Origin: Cellulophaga sp. BC115SP
GTDB lineage: Bacteria; Bacteroidota; Bacteroidia; Cytophagales; Spirosomataceae
Length of the DNA: 64,000 nt
Direction: 5' to 3'
Assembly: GCF_009905545.1 (NCBI RefSeq)
Contig: NZ_JAAALB010000008.1
Span: forward strand, 62,001 to 126,000
Position numbers and translations under genes: made by a program. Shown here one piece after another: positions 7,888 to 17,929 of this stretch (position 1 is its first letter; every line of letters starts with the position of its first letter). The notes beneath the pieces were generated by a model, which saw only the letters and a program-made list of their open reading frames with translations, searched no databases and was not told where the DNA came from.

Positions 7888-8760
7888 TTAGAATATTTTA
7901 TAATTTTTATATTCTCCAATTCTCCAACCTGTTGTTTTTTCAATCCACATTTTTATTGAGTTTTTAAAATTGAGTTTCTTTTCTTTAATATCAAAATCAA
8001 AAAGCCAGTTCATTCGCTCTACACGGGCCTGCATGACTTGCGGATGAGAGCCGTCGAAATGTGTTAATGAGTCAATTTCGGAATAGTCAAAATCCTCTAA
8101 TTCCTGTGAAATCTTTTCCACTTTTTGTTCGCTATGCCAAAAGCGACTAGAGCTTTTAATCTTTTCTTTTTGGATTTCGGGAGGTTTTACCCAACCATAA
8201 TGATAGATAAAGGCATCAATGAGTTTGACTTTGAGCTTCTGGTTATCTTTTGTTCTAAAGCCTTGCGCATCACGGTAAGACAAGACATTGCCTGTATTGC
8301 GCACTACTCGAATCTCGCGACGATACCAACGATGTGCATCGGCTACATAATTGTAAGAGCCATAAAAGTGCAAGTATTTGAATAATAGTCCTTCTATTTC
8401 AGATTTGTGAAGGTTATCCTCCATGGCTTTTTTAATGACAGGAAGGTACTTTTCATGTACCACTTCATCGCCTTGGATATAAAAACACCAGTCAGCATCG
8501 GGCGAAATAGCTGCCAGAGCCTTATCGGTTTCGACTGCTAGCACACGTCCACCTTCACGTAAAGAATCGTCCCAAATCGTTTCAATGATTTTGATTTTAG
8601 GTGAATCTATACTTTGTATTAGTTCTAAGGTACCATCTTCCGAATCTCCTACGGCAACTACCAGTTCGTCACATATTGGCAATATCGAAGTAATAGCCTC
8701 GATGATGGGATAGTCGTATTTGATAGCATTTCGGACAAAAGTAAATCCTGCAATCTTCAT
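7888..8760 (-). CDS. family 2 glycosyltransferase
   Basis: A 290-residue glycosyltransferase from the ATG at 8760. Motifs are GFTFVRNAIKYDYPI at the N-terminus, the DELVVAVGDSEDGT nucleotide-binding loop and WCFYIQGDE, where the D-x-D motif is represented by QGDE. Similar proteins annotated as GT2 occur in Bacteroidota LPS regions. The open frame extends 26 residues further to 8838, but that part is translated from the intergenic repeat (words like GAGTGATTGAGTGATT), so it was excluded. It lies 121 bp downstream of msbA on the same strand, with a repeat between. A role in surface glycan assembly is likely; the substrate is unknown. Confidence 0.78.
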   Translation of the reverse strand: MKIAGFTFVRNAIKYDYPIIEAITSILPICDELVVAVGDSEDGTLELIQSIDSPKIKIIETIWDDSLREGGRVLAVETDKALAAISPDADWCFYIQGDEVVHEKYLPVIKKAMEDNLHKSEIEGLLFKYLHFYGSYNYVADAHRWYRREIRVVRNTGNVLSYRDAQGFRTKDNQKLKVKLIDAFIYHYGWVKPPEIQKEKIKSSSRFWHSEQKVEKISQELEDFDYSEIDSLTHFDGSHPQVMQARVERMNWLFDFDIKEKKLNFKNSIKMWIEKTTGWRIGEYKNYKIF

Positions 8761-8789
8761 TTTTTTTGATAGCTTTAATATTGTAGTGG

Positions 8790-8880
8790 AACCCAATTGA
8801 GTGATTGAGTGATTTGGCGAATGAGTGATTTTTAACAAGATTTATACTTCCAAAATCAAAAATCCCCAATCCGAAATCGT
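8790..8880. repeat. intergenic repeat words (GAGTGATTGAGTGATT and GATTTCGGATTGGGGATTT families)
   Basis: At 8795-8835 the minus strand reads as repeated TCACTCAATCACTCAATT-type words. At 8849-8880 lies a part-copy of the GGATTTTTGATTTTGG family also seen at 61594-61650. Both families appear here side by side. The repeat sits between msbA and the glycosyltransferase gene and generates a false upstream extension of the latter. Confidence 0.55.
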
Positions 8881-8881
8881 A

Positions 8882-10717
8882 TCAGCTTTGTAGGCTGCTT
8901 AGTTTGGCATAATAGCCATTTGGAATTTGCACAAGTTCTTCGTGTGTTCCTTCTTCTACGATTTGTCCTTTACTAATAACGATAATTTTATCCGCATTTT
9001 GGATAGTACTCAAACGGTGAGCAATGACCAAGGTGGTACGGTTTTTCATCAAATTAGTCAATGCTTCTTGTACCAATTTTTCTGATTCCGTATCTAGTGC
9101 GGAAGTGGCTTCGTCCAAAATCAAAATTGGAGGGTTTTTCAGTACCGCTCTCGCAATACTCAAGCGTTGACGTTGTCCACCCGACAAACGACTTCCTCGG
9201 TCACCAATAACGGTTTGATAACCTTCTGGAGACTGAGAAATAAACTGATGAGCATTCGCAATTTTGGCAGCTTCGATAATTTGCGCTTCTGTGGCGTTGG
9301 CACCAAATACGATATTATTTTCAATGGTATCGTTAAACAATATAGATTCTTGTGTCACAATCCCCATTTGACGATGTAGCGATTCAGCCGAAATAGCTTT
9401 TAGGTCGATACCATCGAGGAGAATTTCGCCACCTGTAGGGTCATAAAAACGAGGAACTAAATCGGCTAGGGTAGATTTTCCCCCGCCCGACTCACCAACT
9501 AGTGCAACGGTTTGACCTTTTGGAATAGTAAATGAAATATTTTTTAACACATCATTTTCACCATTATAGCTAAATGACACATTTTTAAATTCAATTCCTT
9601 TTTCGAAGCTTGGTAAATTAATGGCATTCGGTTGGTCTTGTACTTGTGGCGTTGTGTTCATTAATATGAGCAACCTCTCTGCTGAAGCTATTCCTCGTTG
9701 AATACCACTAAATGCATCGGCTATTACTTTTGCTGGGCGCTGTACCTGAGAAAAGAGCGCTAAATAACTGATAAATGCGGAAGCTGTAAGACCTCCCTCC
9801 GTGTTTATAACCAAAGAGCCTCCATATAGTAAAATCCCTGCAATAACAATTACACCCAATGTTTCTGAAGTGGGTGAGGTCATTTCTTGTCGATATAACA
9901 TCCTTTGGACAGATTTTTTATATTTTGTATTTAAAGTCTCAAATTGCTTTAGAATGGTAACTTCCGCATTAAATGCCTTTACCACTCTCATTCCACCAAG
10001 TACCTCATCAATTGTACTGATGATCGTACTAAGATTTTCCTGAACTTCATGAGCCTTTTTACGTAGTCTTCGTGCAATTGCTGCAATAGTTCCTCCTGAA
10101 AGAGGTAATATAAGAATAGAAAAAAGTGTTAGTTTAGCTGAAATCATAAACAAGAATACAAAATATACCACCAAGGCAAACACCTCTTTTAATGAAGCGG
10201 TAAATGCACGAGCAATAGAGTTTTCGATTTCTTGAATATCGGTTGTCAGGTGCGACATCAAATTACCTTTGCGCTCATTGTTGAAAAAGCCCAAATGCAG
10301 ACTAACTGTTTTCTGAAAAACGGCATGTCTCAAACTCGCAATCGTTTCGGATTCAACAGTTTTAAGGATTCTTTGAGAAAGGTAACGGAATACGTTTGAA
10401 AGGAAAACGGATACCACAATGATAGCACAGGCAAACTGGAGCGCGCCCATACGACCATATACATCCAACATATTGTACAAATAGTAGTTGAAAGTATCAG
10501 AGAAAAACTCTTTACTCAAGCTAAAATCAGGAAGTTGCGTAACTCTTTTTTCTGCTTCTCCGCTTTCGACCTGATTAAACAAAACCTTCAATAAAGGTGA
10601 AAGTAGAGCAAAGTTGAGTACTCCAAATATGCTGGCTAATAAAGATAGTATAAAATAGGGCGCAATATACTTTTTGAGTGAAGTGGTATATTGTAAGATA
10701 CTTAAATATGTTTTCAA
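8882..10717 (-). CDS. msbA: ABC exporter with fused membrane and ATPase domains, MsbA-type
   Basis: A 611-residue half-transporter. The N-terminal half has about six transmembrane segments. The C-terminal nucleotide-binding domain has Walker A GESGGGKST, the signature LSGGQRQR, Walker B ILILDEATSALD and the switch His in VIAHRL. This full-length exporter architecture matches MsbA, which flips lipid A-core across the inner membrane using ATP; related exporters move other lipids or peptides. Its place beside several glycosyltransferase genes supports a lipid-linked glycan or lipid A substrate. The gene symbol is by family resemblance; specificity within type IV exporters cannot be read from sequence. 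Confidence 0.85.
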   Translation of the reverse strand: MKTYLSILQYTTSLKKYIAPYFILSLLASIFGVLNFALLSPLLKVLFNQVESGEAEKRVTQLPDFSLSKEFFSDTFNYYLYNMLDVYGRMGALQFACAIIVVSVFLSNVFRYLSQRILKTVESETIASLRHAVFQKTVSLHLGFFNNERKGNLMSHLTTDIQEIENSIARAFTASLKEVFALVVYFVFLFMISAKLTLFSILILPLSGGTIAAIARRLRKKAHEVQENLSTIISTIDEVLGGMRVVKAFNAEVTILKQFETLNTKYKKSVQRMLYRQEMTSPTSETLGVIVIAGILLYGGSLVINTEGGLTASAFISYLALFSQVQRPAKVIADAFSGIQRGIASAERLLILMNTTPQVQDQPNAINLPSFEKGIEFKNVSFSYNGENDVLKNISFTIPKGQTVALVGESGGGKSTLADLVPRFYDPTGGEILLDGIDLKAISAESLHRQMGIVTQESILFNDTIENNIVFGANATEAQIIEAAKIANAHQFISQSPEGYQTVIGDRGSRLSGGQRQRLSIARAVLKNPPILILDEATSALDTESEKLVQEALTNLMKNRTTLVIAHRLSTIQNADKIIVISKGQIVEEGTHEELVQIPNGYYAKLSSLQS

Positions 10718-10836
10718 CGAATGATGATTTTGAGTTTGTTTTGAGTTATGAATAATTTGAGCAGTTAGGAGTCTCTAGTTTTAAATATTATATCAAACTT
10801 TGCCAATAGCCGAATATCAATAGCCCATACCCTAAA

Positions 10837-11325
10837 CTAATACTTCACCTGAATACCGTGATAATATTCTTGTGCTTGATAGTCTTTGCGGAGTGGGTGT
10901 CCGTCCCAATCTTCTGGTAATAGGATTCTTCGTAAATCTGGATGTCCCTCAAAACGAATACCTACTAGATCAAACGCTTCGCGCTCGTGCCAGTCTGCTG
11001 TACGCCAGATATGGCTTAGCGTAGGTATGCTTGGAGCAGGTTCGTCTTTGGCATTGCGTGGGACAATCACCTTAAGCATCATTTTGTGCTCATAAGGAAT
11101 GGAGTACAAATTATAAATTACTTCCATTGTCGCTTTTTCAACACCATTATCTAAGGCTGTAATGCACGACAACATATCGAAATAACAGTTTTCATTTTCG
11201 AATAAAAACTTTGCTACAACAGCAATTTTATCCGTTGTAATATGTAGACATTGATGGTCTTTTCCTAGAATGATATCTGAACCTAATTCAGAAATAATTA
11301 GGTCATTGATTTGGTCGAAAGTCAT
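10837..11325 (-). CDS. nuoC: NADH-quinone oxidoreductase subunit C
   Basis: A 162-residue complex I subunit of the 30-kDa family. The family signature is clear: [19 protein letters not shown], then a [19 protein letters not shown] segment. It is part of the hydrophilic Q module at the membrane interface, next to NuoB and NuoD, and is not fused to NuoD here. It starts 28 bp after nuoB, so both come from one transcript. Downstream lies msbA instead of nuoD, so the operon that usually runs nuoA to nuoN is broken at this point. Confidence 0.95.
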   Translation of the reverse strand: MTFDQINDLIISELGSDIILGKDHQCLHITTDKIAVVAKFLFENENCYFDMLSCITALDNGVEKATMEVIYNLYSIPYEHKMMLKVIVPRNAKDEPAPSIPTLSHIWRTADWHEREAFDLVGIRFEGHPDLRRILLPEDWDGHPLRKDYQAQEYYHGIQVKY

Positions 11326-11353
11326 GTTTGAGGGCGCTAAGTTTGGCTATTGA

Positions 11354-11905
11354 TTAAGCTGAAGCAAACGCTGGTTTTTGGTTACGAGCTTCTTCCTGTT
11401 CCATATCTAAAATGGCTTTAGGTGCTACGATAGTTTCTTGACGGATTTTTTCTTGCAATTTCAAAAAACCACCAATCAAAGCTTCTGGACGAGGAGGACA
11501 GCCTGGCACATACACATCCACAGGAATAATGCGGTCGACACCTTTTACCACATGGTAACCGTGTTCCCAGTAAGGTCCACCACAATTAGAGCAACTACCC
11601 ATCGAAATCACATAGCGAGGTTCAGGCATTTGTTCGTACAAACGACGAATACGGTCAGCCATTTTGAAGGTAACAGTACCCGCTACAATCATCACATCTG
11701 ATTGGCGCGGCGAAGGGCGTGGAAATACCCCAAAACGGTCGAGGTCATAGCCCGAAGCCATGGTCTGCATCATTTCGATTGCACAGCAGGCTAAGCCAAA
11801 GCCCATGGGCCATAACGAACTCAAACGTGCCCAATTGAGCAAGTCTTCTACTTGACTAAGTACAATATTATTTTCTTCGAATTGCTGGTCGAGTAATCCC
11901 TTCAT
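11354..11905 (-). CDS. nuoB: NADH-quinone oxidoreductase subunit B
   Basis: A 183-residue subunit that carries the terminal [4Fe-4S] cluster N2 of complex I and passes electrons to quinone. All ligand positions are visible: adjacent C40 and C41 in [10 protein letters not shown]105 in [10 protein letters not shown] and C136 in VPGCPPRPE. The [13 protein letters not shown] segment is also typical. It is the first gene of a two-gene unit with nuoC. A -7-like box (TATCTTTG on the minus strand, 11998-12005) lies about 95 bp upstream, though without a good -33 element. nuoA, the usual upstream partner, is absent from this window. Confidence 0.95.
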   Translation of the reverse strand: MKGLLDQQFEENNIVLSQVEDLLNWARLSSLWPMGFGLACCAIEMMQTMASGYDLDRFGVFPRPSPRQSDVMIVAGTVTFKMADRIRRLYEQMPEPRYVISMGSCSNCGGPYWEHGYHVVKGVDRIIPVDVYVPGCPPRPEALIGGFLKLQEKIRQETIVAPKAILDMEQEEARNQKPAFASA

Positions 11906-12039
11906 ATCTGAAAATGTTAGATTGAGGTATGTGATTGATGTTAAGGAATACCAATTCTAAATCAACAGCACAATATCGTTTTTGATTCCCTAGCCTGCAA
12001 AGATACAAACCCCTCTGCAATTATGATGAAGGAAGGGGA

Positions 12040-12190
12040 AAAAAGGCGTTTTAAGGAGGCATTAGTAGTGAGGCATTAGGCACCAGTGATGGAGTTTATT
12101 TAACATTTTTTACGCTATGTCAATTCTTAAGTATCAGTTATGTAATATTTTACTTAAACTCTAACTCCTTGCCTAACCCCTAATCCCTGC
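12040..12190. repeat. intergenic inverted repeat with GGCATTAGGCA words
   Basis: The left side (12056-12090) has GGCATTAGTAGTGAGGCA-like words. The right side (12155-12190) has the reverse complement form (CTCCTTGCCTAACCCC and CCCTAATCCC). Related words occur at 30049-30139. The pairing is degenerate. It separates nuoB from the 3' end of the first T9SS protein gene. Confidence 0.4.
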
Positions 12191-12203
12191 CCCCTCAAAA
12201 AAA

Positions 12204-14633
12204 CTACTTCACCACCGTCACATATCCTGTTAGCGCAGGGAGGTTTACGTTGGGTTTGATGACGTAGTAATAGGTTCCTGTAGGAATGCGTTGGCCCTCT
12301 TGGATACCGTCAAAAGGTTGATTGTATCCTTTTGAATAAAAGATTTCATTGCCCCATCGGTTATAAATCTTTACTTCAATATTAGGATATTCATCGATGC
12401 CATCCAATTCCCAAGTATCATTCATTCTGTCGCCATTAGGGGTGAAAGAATTAGGAATGTCGATTTTGGGATAAACAAAAACATTGATTTTATCACTTGC
12501 CTTACATCTACTAGTATTGGCTACGACTTCAAGGGTATATTCTTGATGCGAAATAGGCGCAGCTATAGGAGAAAAATCTGTCGGATTCAATAAGCCAGTT
12601 GTAGGCGACCAAGTAAAACTATATCCCGAACCTTGACTACCCACTACGGGAATTTGGACTTGTTGCCCTCTGAAAATCGTAATATCTTCTCCTAATTGAA
12701 CTCTAGGAACTCTATCAACGATAGCATTGCTAGTAGCAGAATTTTTACAGCCATCAGCCGAGGTGTATTCATATACAATTGGCCACACTCCCGAACCCGC
12801 TTTGGATGGGTCAAATACCGAACCTGTCATCCCTTTTCCAGTAAATACTCCTGCATTGGAGCTAACAGGTGTAACATAGATGCTCAAATCTGTTGAAAGA
12901 TTCTTGGCTTCGCAAAATGAAGGAATAGGAGCAAAGGTAACTGTTGGTTTAGGGGATACCGTAATCGCAACCTCGGGAGCGTTCTTTTTACAGCCCTTAT
13001 CTGAGGTAGCCTGCAACTGATAATTTCCTGATTGAGTTACATTGATGGTTTGATCAGTACTAAAATTGGCACCGTCTTTTTGCCACAGCCACGTTGTACC
13101 AGCATTCACTTCGGCTTTAAGCGTTACCACGTCACCTTCACAGATATAAGTTTTATTTGAAACATTTTGAGCATCAACTTGAGGTAGTGGATTTACGGCA
13201 ATATTGAGTGAAGCATCAAAAGTACAGAATGGACTATTTTTCTGGGTAATCACCAATCTGTAAACACCTGAACGGTCGTAGTCGATGGTGCTGTTGCTAT
13301 TAAGAGTTAGACCATCAAGTGTCCATTCGAAGGTAAAGTTTGCTGATGTCGCTCCAGAAATATTCGGGGTAATCGTCCCTGGCGATTTGTCCTCACATAT
13401 TGTTGTACCTAAAGATGGCGTTAACGACAGTCCAACACCTCCATCGCCGATAACTCTGGTTAACAGTGAGGTATCTGTAGGCTTACATGTAGCAGTAGGA
13501 TCCTTGATTTCAACCCTATAATCACCAGTAACATCGTCGTTGATACGAAGTTTGTTGGTGGTAGCACCAGATAGAGGGTTACCGTTATAATACCATTGGT
13601 AGGTAGCGTTTGGGTTTGCCTGTGTTTCGAGTACTCGGTAACTTTTCTGACAAAGGGTTATCGTATTTTTATGAGCAGTACTGGTACTTCCTGCTTCATA
13701 TATTCTTGGCTTTTCTACTTCTTTACAGTCTTTTACCAAAACATCATATTCAACCTGAGCTTGACTAATGATATTTCCGCCCATTTTCTGGGTAGCCATA
13801 ATTTTCATGGCATATAATCCCTCTTTATTAGGCTGAAACTGCACTGTTCCTGCGTTGGATAACACAATCGGAATGCTTGAGGCAATCGGAGAACTAGTTG
13901 AATATCCCGACATCCAACTTACTTCTTTGGGAGAAGCCAACTGTGGTAATACCAGAGGCGAACTCGGTGAGCTTAAGCCTTTATAGAGTGGCTCAAAAGA
14001 ATATTCTATGCTAGTACCACCAGAGTTAATCACAGGTAGATTAACAAAGTTGGCTTGGTTTAAGCAATAAAAACTTCCTTGTGCTTCTTGAAATGCAGGA
14101 GTTTCGTTAATAGCATTAGTGAAGAAAAGATACAGTATCAAACTCGAACTGCTAGGATTAGCAATATTAATCAACTGACTACTTCGACAACAACGCTCTG
14201 CAATGACATAATAACCATCTGGGTCTGAGAGTCGGGTAAAGTCGAGTGTGATATTTTTGCCTAATACTAAATCTTTTGACTTTAAGGTACCAATATTGCA
14301 ATTGTTGGGATAGGTCAAGTCGATACCCGTAGAAGACCCTCCTGAAAAATCAATAACTCCAGAAGCATCAATACTGGTGGTGACATCTACATTATCTCTT
14401 TTTCGAAAAACCTTAGCTCTTAAATCTTTAGTGAGTGCGCCAGATGCTAAGTCTGCCTGATTGGTAGCATTATGTAAAGAGATGTATAAATGAACAGTAA
14501 GTTGAAATTGATTGGTTGTTCCCGCAACTTTCGAAAGCTGCAAATACCCTCCAACAAAAGGGTCTTGAGCAAACATCTGTTGCACGGTTGTTAAACAAAG
14601 TAGGATGATTAATAAACGTAACCTCATTAGCAA
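12204..14633 (-). CDS. secreted PKD/Ig-like protein with T9SS type B (gliding motility-associated, CHU_C) C-terminal signal
   Basis: An 809-residue exported protein. It has a signal peptide (residues about 1-22, ending MFAQ), an extended N-terminal beta-rich part and several Ig/PKD-like modules with paired Cys. The C-terminal region of about 90 residues has IPNSFTPNGDRMNDTW, then EVKIYNRWGNEIFYS and PTGTYYYVI. These are hallmarks of the CHU_C/type B sorting domain that directs export through T9SS and retention at the surface. It is a paralogue of the next gene upstream with the same order of parts. Likely roles are adhesion or gliding; no catalytic motif is visible. Confidence 0.85.
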   Translation of the reverse strand: MLMRLRLLIILLCLTTVQQMFAQDPFVGGYLQLSKVAGTTNQFQLTVHLYISLHNATNQADLASGALTKDLRAKVFRKRDNVDVTTSIDASGVIDFSGGSSTGIDLTYPNNCNIGTLKSKDLVLGKNITLDFTRLSDPDGYYVIAERCCRSSQLINIANPSSSSLILYLFFTNAINETPAFQEAQGSFYCLNQANFVNLPVINSGGTSIEYSFEPLYKGLSSPSSPLVLPQLASPKEVSWMSGYSTSSPIASSIPIVLSNAGTVQFQPNKEGLYAMKIMATQKMGGNIISQAQVEYDVLVKDCKEVEKPRIYEAGSTSTAHKNTITLCQKSYRVLETQANPNATYQWYYNGNPLSGATTNKLRINDDVTGDYRVEIKDPTATCKPTDTSLLTRVIGDGGVGLSLTPSLGTTICEDKSPGTITPNISGATSANFTFEWTLDGLTLNSNSTIDYDRSGVYRLVITQKNSPFCTFDASLNIAVNPLPQVDAQNVSNKTYICEGDVVTLKAEVNAGTTWLWQKDGANFSTDQTINVTQSGNYQLQATSDKGCKKNAPEVAITVSPKPTVTFAPIPSFCEAKNLSTDLSIYVTPVSSNAGVFTGKGMTGSVFDPSKAGSGVWPIVYEYTSADGCKNSATSNAIVDRVPRVQLGEDITIFRGQQVQIPVVGSQGSGYSFTWSPTTGLLNPTDFSPIAAPISHQEYTLEVVANTSRCKASDKINVFVYPKIDIPNSFTPNGDRMNDTWELDGIDEYPNIEVKIYNRWGNEIFYSKGYNQPFDGIQEGQRIPTGTYYYVIKPNVNLPALTGYVTVVK

Positions 14634-14922
14634 TTGGGTTTATTATAAGTAATAGTACGTTATTAGTTAATAGGGTATCTGTTATTGGAAAATGCTCGTA
14701 ATCAAAAAAAACTTTTGTGCTACCGCCAGTTATCGAGTGATACACTCGACACGGATAGAATAAATCATGTTTGACATCTTTTGAAATACGATCTAGCTAA
14801 TAAACGAAAAAAGTGTATCCAATTGGATAAAAGGTGTTTGTAAAAATACATAAAAACCTTCTATCTTATTGAATACACTTCTTTTCTTTGAAAACTATAG
14901 GGTTGTTTTCTGTCGAAAATGG
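14634..14922. other. gap between the two T9SS type B genes, with two hairpins
   Basis: The gap is 289 bp. A perfect 7-bp hairpin lies at 14733-14749 (TCGAGTG, ATA, CACTCGA). A longer imperfect hairpin spans 14811-14880, where AAGTGTAT at the left end pairs with ATACACTT at the right end, plus inner AGGT/ACCT pairing. The latter lies just after the stop of the upstream minus-strand gene and is probably its terminator. I see no gene here. Confidence 0.5.
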
Positions 14923-17406
14923 TTACTTTATTACGGTCAAATATCCTGTAAGCGTAGGCCAATCTTTTCGGATTTCGATAACATAATAATAGGTTGATGA
15001 TTTGACTTCTTTATCATCTATAATTCCTTTGAATGGATTACTTGCGTAGTCATTGGTATTAAATACTTCGTTGCCCCAACGATTAAATAGCTTTACCGAA
15101 GCATTGGGAAATGAGGTTGTGATGTCTGACAAATCCCAAAAATCATTGATTCCATCCTCGTTTGGCGTAAATGTATTCACAACTTTTCCACTGACAAAAA
15201 CCTTTACGATTTTTTCATCGGCACATTGGGTGGCGTTATCCGTTACTTTCAACGCATAATTGGTCGATTGGTTGGGCGTTGCTACCGTCACAGGCGTGTT
15301 TACCTCACTAAGTCCCGTCGCTGGTGACCATAGTAAAGTATAATCCGCAAGGTTGGTACTGGTTGCCAAGCTACTAGTTAAAGTTGTAGATTCTCCCGCT
15401 TGAATAACTACATCAGGACTTAGCGTAAATACAGGTGCTGCACCAATCTTGAGGTTAGCTGTAGCTTTGGATTGACAGCCCGCATTAGCGCCAAAGGTGT
15501 AAGTAATGTCATACGAACCAGCTCCGTAGGTAGTAGGATTGATGGTTGTACTGGTCAAAGTTGTTCCTCGTGAGTCCTTAAAAACTCCTCCAGAGTTATA
15601 TGGATTAACAAATTTTGTTAAATCAATTGTTGCAGTAGTTGGCAAACAAATAGGATCTAAACTAAAAGTAACTGGGGTTGAGGCTGTGCCTGTGACAGTG
15701 ATGTCGCTTGTTTTGGTACAACCTGATACTGTTGAGACCTTTAATTGAAAAGTATTTGTACCTAAATCTTTTACTTTGATAGAATTACTTTTTTCGTTTG
15801 GCATAATAGCATTATTCTTACTCCAAACGTAATCGAAGTCTGAGCTATTAAGAGCACTTATTACAAAGTCATCCGAATCACAATAATCAGTCAGACCGCT
15901 ACTAGTAGTTAGTGTGGCATTGGGTTGAGTAGGGTAATCAATTGTTTTTTTCAGAATATAGGTACAATTATTTGCATTAGTAGCTGCATTTCTCAATGTA
16001 ACAGTATATTCAATTTTTTGAGCCTGAGTAGGGAGTGGAAATTCATCTACAGCGAAATTCGTAATATCGTATTGAATACCATTAAATGTTTTTGTTTGCT
16101 TTACACCATCTATATACCATGTATAAAGAAAATCAGTTTCTTGAAAAGTAGAACCAGGAGGGTTTTCTTTCACATTTAGGAGAAACTTGGTACAAGCATC
16201 ACGATATACATGACTTAGATATAAATCCAACCCAGGTCTTTCTGTCAAGGTAACATTTGAGGAGGCTTTAGGAAGTCCGCAACCATTTTTGGCTGATACC
16301 AAAACGGTATATGTTCCTGCACCTTCAGCCTTCACCTTAGAATCCGTTGCACCAGCGATATTTAAACCATCTTTTTGCCATTGATAAGTATAATTGCTAC
16401 TAGCTGTAGTCGACAAGTCGATATAACCATTTTTACAAACGGTTCCTGTACTGATAGGACTTCCAGAAGCATCGCTAATGACAGGTGTGGCAGATACTGT
16501 TGCTGAACAATCTATCACTTTCAATACAAAATCTCTACGAGTTTTGCCAATCGTTACACCATTCCTTTTTTCTGTAACTTCCACACAAAACAAATATGTG
16601 CCCACTGTACTGGCTGTAACCGACAATATACCCGAAGCATTAACACTCAGTGCAGGACTCCCTGGGATTTGTGCGGAGGCACTGCTTCCACCTGCCCAGC
16701 TTACGGTCGCATAACTACCCGAACCTGTTGGTGTAGGATTGCTATTGGAGCTTGTCGATGAGCCTTTGTAGGGTGTTACCAAGGCATAAGAGAGTTGGTC
16801 GTTGTCACGGTCGTTTGCCCCGAAGTCATAGCTAAATGCTTGTCCTTTACAAATATACGCACCTGTAATAGCATGAAATTCGGGGGAGGAATTATAAAAC
16901 TCATTGCCCGACTGCTTGAGCGCAGGAAACTCCAAATAAAATAATGCTCCTGTCGATGTTGGACTGCTAATATTGGTTACGTTGGCTCTACAGCATTTTT
17001 CTACAACAACATAGTAACCGCCCGCATCAGCGTAGTCTGCCGAGGACACCACAAAGTCACCTTCGTAGTCTACTTGCAAAATGCCAAGTTGCTGACTATT
17101 AGCACAATCTTGATTGTTGAAAGACACCTCTTTTCCTGTGAGCGAGGAAGCCTTGAGTGTAAGCGAAGCCTTGAGTGTGTTATTACTTTTCTGAAAAATA
17201 CCTACCTTGAGATTATCATCACTGCTAGTTGGCGCGCCACCAGATTTGTCATAATACACATGAAGTAATAGACGAAATTTTCCATTTGTAGTGCTACTTC
17301 TGCTGATTAGTTCTAAATTACCCCCCAGCACCGAAGCTGCGTGTACATAATTTGAGATAATCATACATAAACAAAAGCTTAAACACCTGAAAATGTGCTT
17401 GGTCAT
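14923..17406 (-). CDS. secreted Ig-like protein with T9SS type B (CHU_C) C-terminal signal
   Basis: A protein of 827 residues from the ATG at 17406. A frame open to 17451 adds 15 residues, but the signal peptide (MTKHIFRCLSFCLCMIIS to VHAA) fits the later start. The middle has several Ig/PKD-like modules with Cys pairs and SVSG-like strands. The end shows NTFTPNEDGINDFWDL, SVKLFNRWGNEVFN and STYYYVIEI, the type B T9SS sorting signature. It resembles the adjacent downstream gene in its N-terminal 200 residues (a VVEKCCR / VIAERCC motif appears in both), so the pair arose by duplication. Probable surface adhesin or motility-linked protein. Confidence 0.85.
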   Translation of the reverse strand: MTKHIFRCLSFCLCMIISNYVHAASVLGGNLELISRSSTTNGKFRLLLHVYYDKSGGAPTSSDDNLKVGIFQKSNNTLKASLTLKASSLTGKEVSFNNQDCANSQQLGILQVDYEGDFVVSSADYADAGGYYVVVEKCCRANVTNISSPTSTGALFYLEFPALKQSGNEFYNSSPEFHAITGAYICKGQAFSYDFGANDRDNDQLSYALVTPYKGSSTSSNSNPTPTGSGSYATVSWAGGSSASAQIPGSPALSVNASGILSVTASTVGTYLFCVEVTEKRNGVTIGKTRRDFVLKVIDCSATVSATPVISDASGSPISTGTVCKNGYIDLSTTASSNYTYQWQKDGLNIAGATDSKVKAEGAGTYTVLVSAKNGCGLPKASSNVTLTERPGLDLYLSHVYRDACTKFLLNVKENPPGSTFQETDFLYTWYIDGVKQTKTFNGIQYDITNFAVDEFPLPTQAQKIEYTVTLRNAATNANNCTYILKKTIDYPTQPNATLTTSSGLTDYCDSDDFVISALNSSDFDYVWSKNNAIMPNEKSNSIKVKDLGTNTFQLKVSTVSGCTKTSDITVTGTASTPVTFSLDPICLPTTATIDLTKFVNPYNSGGVFKDSRGTTLTSTTINPTTYGAGSYDITYTFGANAGCQSKATANLKIGAAPVFTLSPDVVIQAGESTTLTSSLATSTNLADYTLLWSPATGLSEVNTPVTVATPNQSTNYALKVTDNATQCADEKIVKVFVSGKVVNTFTPNEDGINDFWDLSDITTSFPNASVKLFNRWGNEVFNTNDYASNPFKGIIDDKEVKSSTYYYVIEIRKDWPTLTGYLTVIK

Positions 17407-17451
17407 TTGAAATAAGGGCTTATAGTGTTGTGTTACATTAAGCGGATTCAC

Positions 17452-17929
17452 TAAAGCTGGCGGGCCTTAAGGGATTTCTAGCAATAATTGTGCTAGAACA
17501 ACTCATTCATACTCATTGACGATAGAAACTATAAAGTAATTGAGGATAAAAGGGTAGATGGGAGAACGGAGTATTTACTACAAAACTCTTAAAATATGGA
17601 GCAAATTAGTAAATGAATGTTTTTGTAAATATAATCTATTCAATGACAGAAATCGACTTCAGTGGTATTGATATTGCTCTTTTGTAAATGATTAATAGTC
17701 AGATACAAAAGGGTGTTTATAACTTTTTGAGATAGTTACTTGTTAAAATCTAATCATACTAAATTTACAAAATATTTAGGAAGATAAAAAGCGCTCAATG
17801 GCTGTTTCGCATGAAAGATATGTGAGAAGAAGTTAAATTTGTAAATATTTTACATCATATTTACCTGAGACCCAATTGACGAAAGTTCAGAGGCTTGAAG
17901 CTGTGCCCTTGTCATTTAAAAATAACAAC
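17452..17929. other. divergent intergenic region upstream of recG
   Basis: About 520 bp lie between the T9SS gene start and recG. A perfect 8-bp inverted repeat (CTTTTGTA at 17679-17686, TACAAAAG at 17704-17711) is present. A -7-like TAAATTTG box lies at 17834-17841, 88 bp before the recG ATG, with no good -33 partner. I see no gene or other structure. Confidence 0.4.
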
